A stretch of DNA of 7,709 nucleotides, taken from contig DMKW01000267.1 of NCBI GenBank assembly GCA_003454135.1, positions 1 to 7,709 of the forward strand, in the 5' to 3' direction. The notes beneath the pieces were generated by a model, which had not been told where the DNA came from, ran no database searches, and saw nothing but the letters and a program-made list of their open reading frames with translations. Shown in pieces: positions 5,751-7,709 of the stretch. The stretch comes from Microbacteriaceae bacterium. Lineage in GTDB: Bacteria > Actinomycetota > Actinomycetes > Actinomycetales > Microbacteriaceae. The position numbers and the translations under genes were made by a program. The stretch's first letter is position 1; every line of letters starts with the position of its first letter.

Positions 5751-6473
5751 TCACCGCTGGCCGAGGAACCAGCGGGCGTAGACGCCTCCTGCGTCGTCGA
5801 CGACGAGCTGGTGCAGCGCGAGCGGCTTCTCGGCGATCGCCCGGTCGCCGAGCATTCGCATGCTGCCGCCGCCGATCCGTGGGCTGGTCGAGAGGCACAG
5901 TTCGTGCACGAGGCCGGCGTCGAGCAGTTGTGCCGCGAGCGCCGGGCCCCCCTCGCACACGATACGGTCGAAGCCGAGCGACGCGAGAGTGTCGATGATG
6001 GCGGTCGCGTCGAGCCGGGCATCCGTGTCTGGCACCGTCACGACGCGCGCGGTGAGTTCGCCGAGGGACTCGCGCACCGTGGACTCGGCGGACGCCGGGC
6101 ACAGTACGATGAGGCGGCCGGGGTCGAGGGTTGGAGAAATGCGGTGGCCAGCGAGGTCGCCGCTGCTCGTCACGACGGCGAGCGGCACGGTTCGGGGGAG
6201 CTGGTACCCCTCGGCGCGCACGCTCGACGCTCCGACGAGCACGACCTGGCTGTGGCGCCGGATCACACCGAGGATCTTGCGGTCGGCACGATTGCTGAGG
6301 GACTCCGACGTCCCGTCGCTGCCGACCGCGCTTCCGTCGACGCTCGTGATGAGGTTGAGCCGAACCCAGCGCGCCGCACCGGGCTCGTAGAGGCCCGAGA
6401 GCAATTCGCGCGCCTCGCCCTCGTCGGTGTCGATCGGTTCGCCGGGCTCCGGAAAGACGCGCGTGAGGATCAA
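5751..6473 (-). CDS. RibD C-terminal / dihydrofolate-reductase-like NADPH reductase (pyrimidine reductase family)
   Basis: 240 residues from a TTG. The fold resembles DHFR and the reductase half of RibD, which reduces a ribosylamino-pyrimidine with NADPH in riboflavin synthesis. Typical blocks are RLNLITSVDGSAVG (38-51), SNRADRKILGVIRRHSQVVLVGASSVRAEGY (60-90, NADPH-site region), VCEGGPALAAQLL (172-184, GGP loop) and LSTSPRIGGG (194-203). The deaminase domain of full RibD is absent. The single-domain mycobacterial homologue Rv2671 can act as a dihydrofolate reductase substitute, so folate reduction is an alternative role. The start is inferred: TTG at 6473 overlaps the sufE stop as TTGA, with AGGGA eleven bases upstream, and there is no ATG near the N-terminus. 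The open frame upstream to 6941 only shadows sufE. The stop is 10 bases from the convergent hydrolase stop. Confidence 0.88.
   Translation of the reverse strand: MILTRVFPEPGEPIDTDEGEARELLSGLYEPGAARWVRLNLITSVDGSAVGSDGTSESLSNRADRKILGVIRRHSQVVLVGASSVRAEGYQLPRTVPLAVVTSSGDLAGHRISPTLDPGRLIVLCPASAESTVRESLGELTARVVTVPDTDARLDATAIIDTLASLGFDRIVCEGGPALAAQLLDAGLVHELCLSTSPRIGGGSMRMLGDRAIAEKPLALHQLVVDDAGGVYARWFLGQR
5754..5775 (+). terminator. Hairpin at the convergent hydrolase/reductase junction, possible terminator
   Basis: Perfect seven-base arms (CCGCTGG and CCAGCGG) with an eight-base loop begin 13 bases after the hydrolase stop. A smaller five-base hairpin (CGAGC/GCTCG, 5731-5747) overlaps the stop itself. 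Neither is followed by a U tract, and the larger one lies inside the last codons of the reductase gene, so the terminator role is tentative. Confidence 0.3.
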
Positions 6474-6910
6474 GCGGTGATCTTTTCCCTGATCTGGCGC
6501 TTGGTGCGTCCCAGCATCGCCGTCATGCCCCGGATGCGAAGGGGGCTGACGGCCTCGGTGAGGCCGATCGTGTTGGGAAAGTCGTCTGGCACGTCGAGAA
6601 CCTCGTCCACCGTGAGGCCGCTGAGACCCTGCGCCAGGATCGAGGCGAACCCGCGTGTGGTCGGCGCCTCTTTGGGCGCCGTCGCGAAGAGGCGCACAAT
6701 GCGGTCGGCATCCACTTCCACGAAGATGTAGACGGGGGACTGGCACTCCTCGACGCGTTCGAACAAGTCGGGGTGCTCTGCGTAACGCTGCGGAAGCTCG
6801 GGAAGCTCGTTGGCGAATTCGAGCAGCAGCACGAGACGATCGCGCTGCTCGAGGTCGAGAAAGTCGTCCTGGATCTGGGTGAGAGCCGCGGGGAGTTCGG
6901 TGGTGGTCAT
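6470..6910 (-). CDS. sufE: SufE family cysteine-desulfuration / sulfur-acceptor protein
   Basis: 146 residues, the normal SufE size. SufE accepts persulfide sulfur on one cysteine and passes it on for Fe-S cluster assembly. The active cysteine is C56 in VEECQSPVYIFVEV, matching the CQSxV/I motif of E. coli SufE, and it is the only cysteine in the protein. The C-terminal SPLRIRGMTAML (122-133) is also diagnostic. The frame is open to 6958, but ATG at 6910 has GGAG four bases before it and gives the family N-terminus, so it is preferred. The gene follows the sulfurtransferase gene by 82 bases and overlaps the reductase start by four bases. No cysteine desulfurase is in view, so sulfur may come from the neighbouring rhodanese; a distant SufS partner is equally possible. 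Confidence 0.95.
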   Translation of the reverse strand: MTTTELPAALTQIQDDFLDLEQRDRLVLLLEFANELPELPQRYAEHPDLFERVEECQSPVYIFVEVDADRIVRLFATAPKEAPTTRGFASILAQGLSGLTVDEVLDVPDDFPNTIGLTEAVSPLRIRGMTAMLGRTKRQIREKITA

Positions 6911-6914
6911 GACA

Positions 6915-6918
6915 CTCC
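6915..6918 (-). promoter_or_regulatory. Ribosome binding site of sufE
   Basis: GGAG four bases before the ATG at 6910. It decides against the in-frame upstream start at 6958, which would add 16 residues unlike SufE. Confidence 0.6.
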
Positions 6919-6946
6919 AGTATCCCACGTCGACGGGGCAAAGCCG

Positions 6947-6976
6947 CGGCCGGGCCACCCGATGGCGCCCCGGCCG
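6947..6976 (-). terminator. GC-rich hairpin after the sulfurtransferase gene, possible terminator
   Basis: Perfect eight-base arms (CGGCCGGG and CCCGGCCG) with a 14-base loop start 16 bases after the sulfurtransferase stop. On the minus strand only a three-T run follows a few bases later. It could end or attenuate transcription before sufE, in which case sufE needs its own promoter. GC-only hairpins are common by chance in such DNA, so confidence is moderate. Confidence 0.4.
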
Positions 6977-6992
6977 GATCGTGCGAGAGGCG

Positions 6993-7709
6993 TTACCGAC
7001 CGGTCGGCACCGCGCCAGGCTCGGCGCCCTTGGCGATCGGCACGCGCACGGTGGAGCCCCACTCGGTCCACGACCCGTCGTAGTTGCGAACGCCCTCGAA
7101 GCCGAGCAGGTGGGTGAGCACGAACCAGGTGTGGCTCGACCGCTCGCCGATGCGGCAGTAGGCGATCACGTCGTCGCCGTCCTTCAGTCCGGCCTCGTCG
7201 CGGTAGATCGCGGTTAGTTCGTCGAGCGACTTGAAGCCGCCGTCCTCGGCGACGGCCTTCGCCCACGGCACATTCTGGGCGGTGGGGATGTGGCCGGCGC
7301 GCAGGGCGCCCTCCTCGGGGTAGGCGGGCATCGTGGTGCGCTGTCCGGTGTACTCCTCGACGGATCGCACGTCGATGAGCGGGTGTCCGAAGTGAGCGAG
7401 CACATCGTCTTTGAAAGCACGGATCGCGGAGTCGTTGCGCTCGACCACCGGGTAATCGACCGGGCTCGTCGCGGGAGGTTCCGTCGTGTACTCGCGGCCC
7501 TCCGCCTCCCACTTTGCGCGTCCGCCGTCGAGCAGGCGCACGTCTTCATGGCCGAACAGGGTGAACACCCAGAGGGCGTAGGCGGCCCACCAGTTGTTCT
7601 TGTCCCCGTAGATCACGACAGTCGTGTCTCTCGAGATTCCCTTGGAGCCGGCGAGCTTGGCGAACTGCTCGCCGTCGATGTAGTCGCGCTCGACCGGGTC
7701 GTTGAGGTC
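6993..7709 (-). CDS. sseA: Tandem-rhodanese sulfurtransferase (thiosulfate/3-mercaptopyruvate type), N-terminus beyond the window
   Basis: Moves a sulfane sulfur from thiosulfate or mercaptopyruvate to an acceptor through a cysteine persulfide. 238 residues are visible; family members have about 280-300, so roughly 45-60 N-terminal residues are missing. The first rhodanese domain contributes VVIYGDKNNWWAAYALWVF and LLDGGRAKWE, and lacks the catalytic cysteine, as usual. The second has HPLIDVRSVEEYTG, LRAGHIPTAQNVPW and the active loop CRIGERSSHTW, with the catalytic cysteine at residue 185 of the visible part (codon 7157-7155). The frame is open to the window edge, so the internal GTG at 7616 is not the start. 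The CRIGER loop and the sufE neighbour recall mycobacterial SseA (Rv3283-Rv3284), hence the symbol. A CysA2/ThtR-type name is equally defensible. Confidence 0.93.
   Translation of the reverse strand, partial: DLNDPVERDYIDGEQFAKLAGSKGISRDTTVVIYGDKNNWWAAYALWVFTLFGHEDVRLLDGGRAKWEAEGREYTTEPPATSPVDYPVVERNDSAIRAFKDDVLAHFGHPLIDVRSVEEYTGQRTTMPAYPEEGALRAGHIPTAQNVPWAKAVAEDGGFKSLDELTAIYRDEAGLKDGDDVIAYCRIGERSSHTWFVLTHLLGFEGVRNYDGSWTEWGSTVRVPIAKGAEPGAVPTGR

Noticed and set aside
6919..6924. GATACT preceded by TG, resembling an extended -10 for sufE.
   Set aside because: A start seven bases downstream would fall at about 6912, leaving the GGAG ribosome site (6915-6918) untranscribed. The two signals conflict and the ribosome site is the better supported.
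6925..6938. Imperfect palindrome around CGTCGACG upstream of sufE.
   Set aside because: Short, with a mismatch, and built from bases common in this DNA; too weak to call an operator.
6474..6941. Upstream extension of the reductase frame to 6941 (a 396-residue product).
   Set aside because: It lies entirely over sufE in another frame and is arginine- and proline-rich with no deaminase motif, so it is not a full-length RibD.
1..7709. Defence island, mobile element, CRISPR array or biosynthetic cluster.
   Set aside because: All eight genes are recognisable chromosomal functions or a known uncharacterised family. No tandem repeats, transposase, integrase or composition break was seen.

Overview
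The window is GC-rich, with dense genes, short or overlapping junctions and several GTG/TTG starts. Together with the gene content (a DUF3000 gene next to ribonuclease D, a CRIGER-type sulfurtransferase next to SufE, and an actinobacterial fatty-acid oxidation pair), this points to a high-GC actinobacterium. A member of Microbacteriaceae or a close relative is my inference. I see ordinary chromosomal core genes and no RNA gene, CRISPR array, insertion sequence or phage gene. No stretch over 300 bases lacks a gene; the longest gaps are about 80 bases.

Right-hand block, minus strand (5751-7709): a tandem-rhodanese sulfurtransferase whose N-terminus lies beyond the window, then sufE, then a RibD-C/dihydrofolate-reductase-like NADPH reductase whose TTG start overlaps the sufE stop. 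Sulfurtransferase plus SufE fits a sulfur relay. The reductase is probably co-translated with SufE.

Middle: a plus-strand gene (4544-5740) for a predicted membrane-anchored serine alpha/beta hydrolase. It ends 10 bases from the reductase gene in convergent orientation. It diverges from the left-hand block across only 22 bases.

Left-hand block, minus strand (1-4521): DUF3000 protein, ribonuclease D (overlapping DUF3000), a thiolase about 73 bases further on, and a bifunctional enoyl-CoA hydratase/3-hydroxyacyl-CoA dehydrogenase that overlaps the thiolase stop by one base (TGATG). The last two would form the alpha and beta parts of a fatty-acid beta-oxidation complex. The dehydrogenase gene runs off the left edge.

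The most notable non-coding signal is the 22-base divergent gap. TANNNT -10 hexamers on the two strands share a central TA and sit exactly where each would start a transcript on the G of the annotated GTG codon, so the gap may be a symmetric, bidirectional, leaderless promoter. I found no convincing undescribed multi-gene system.
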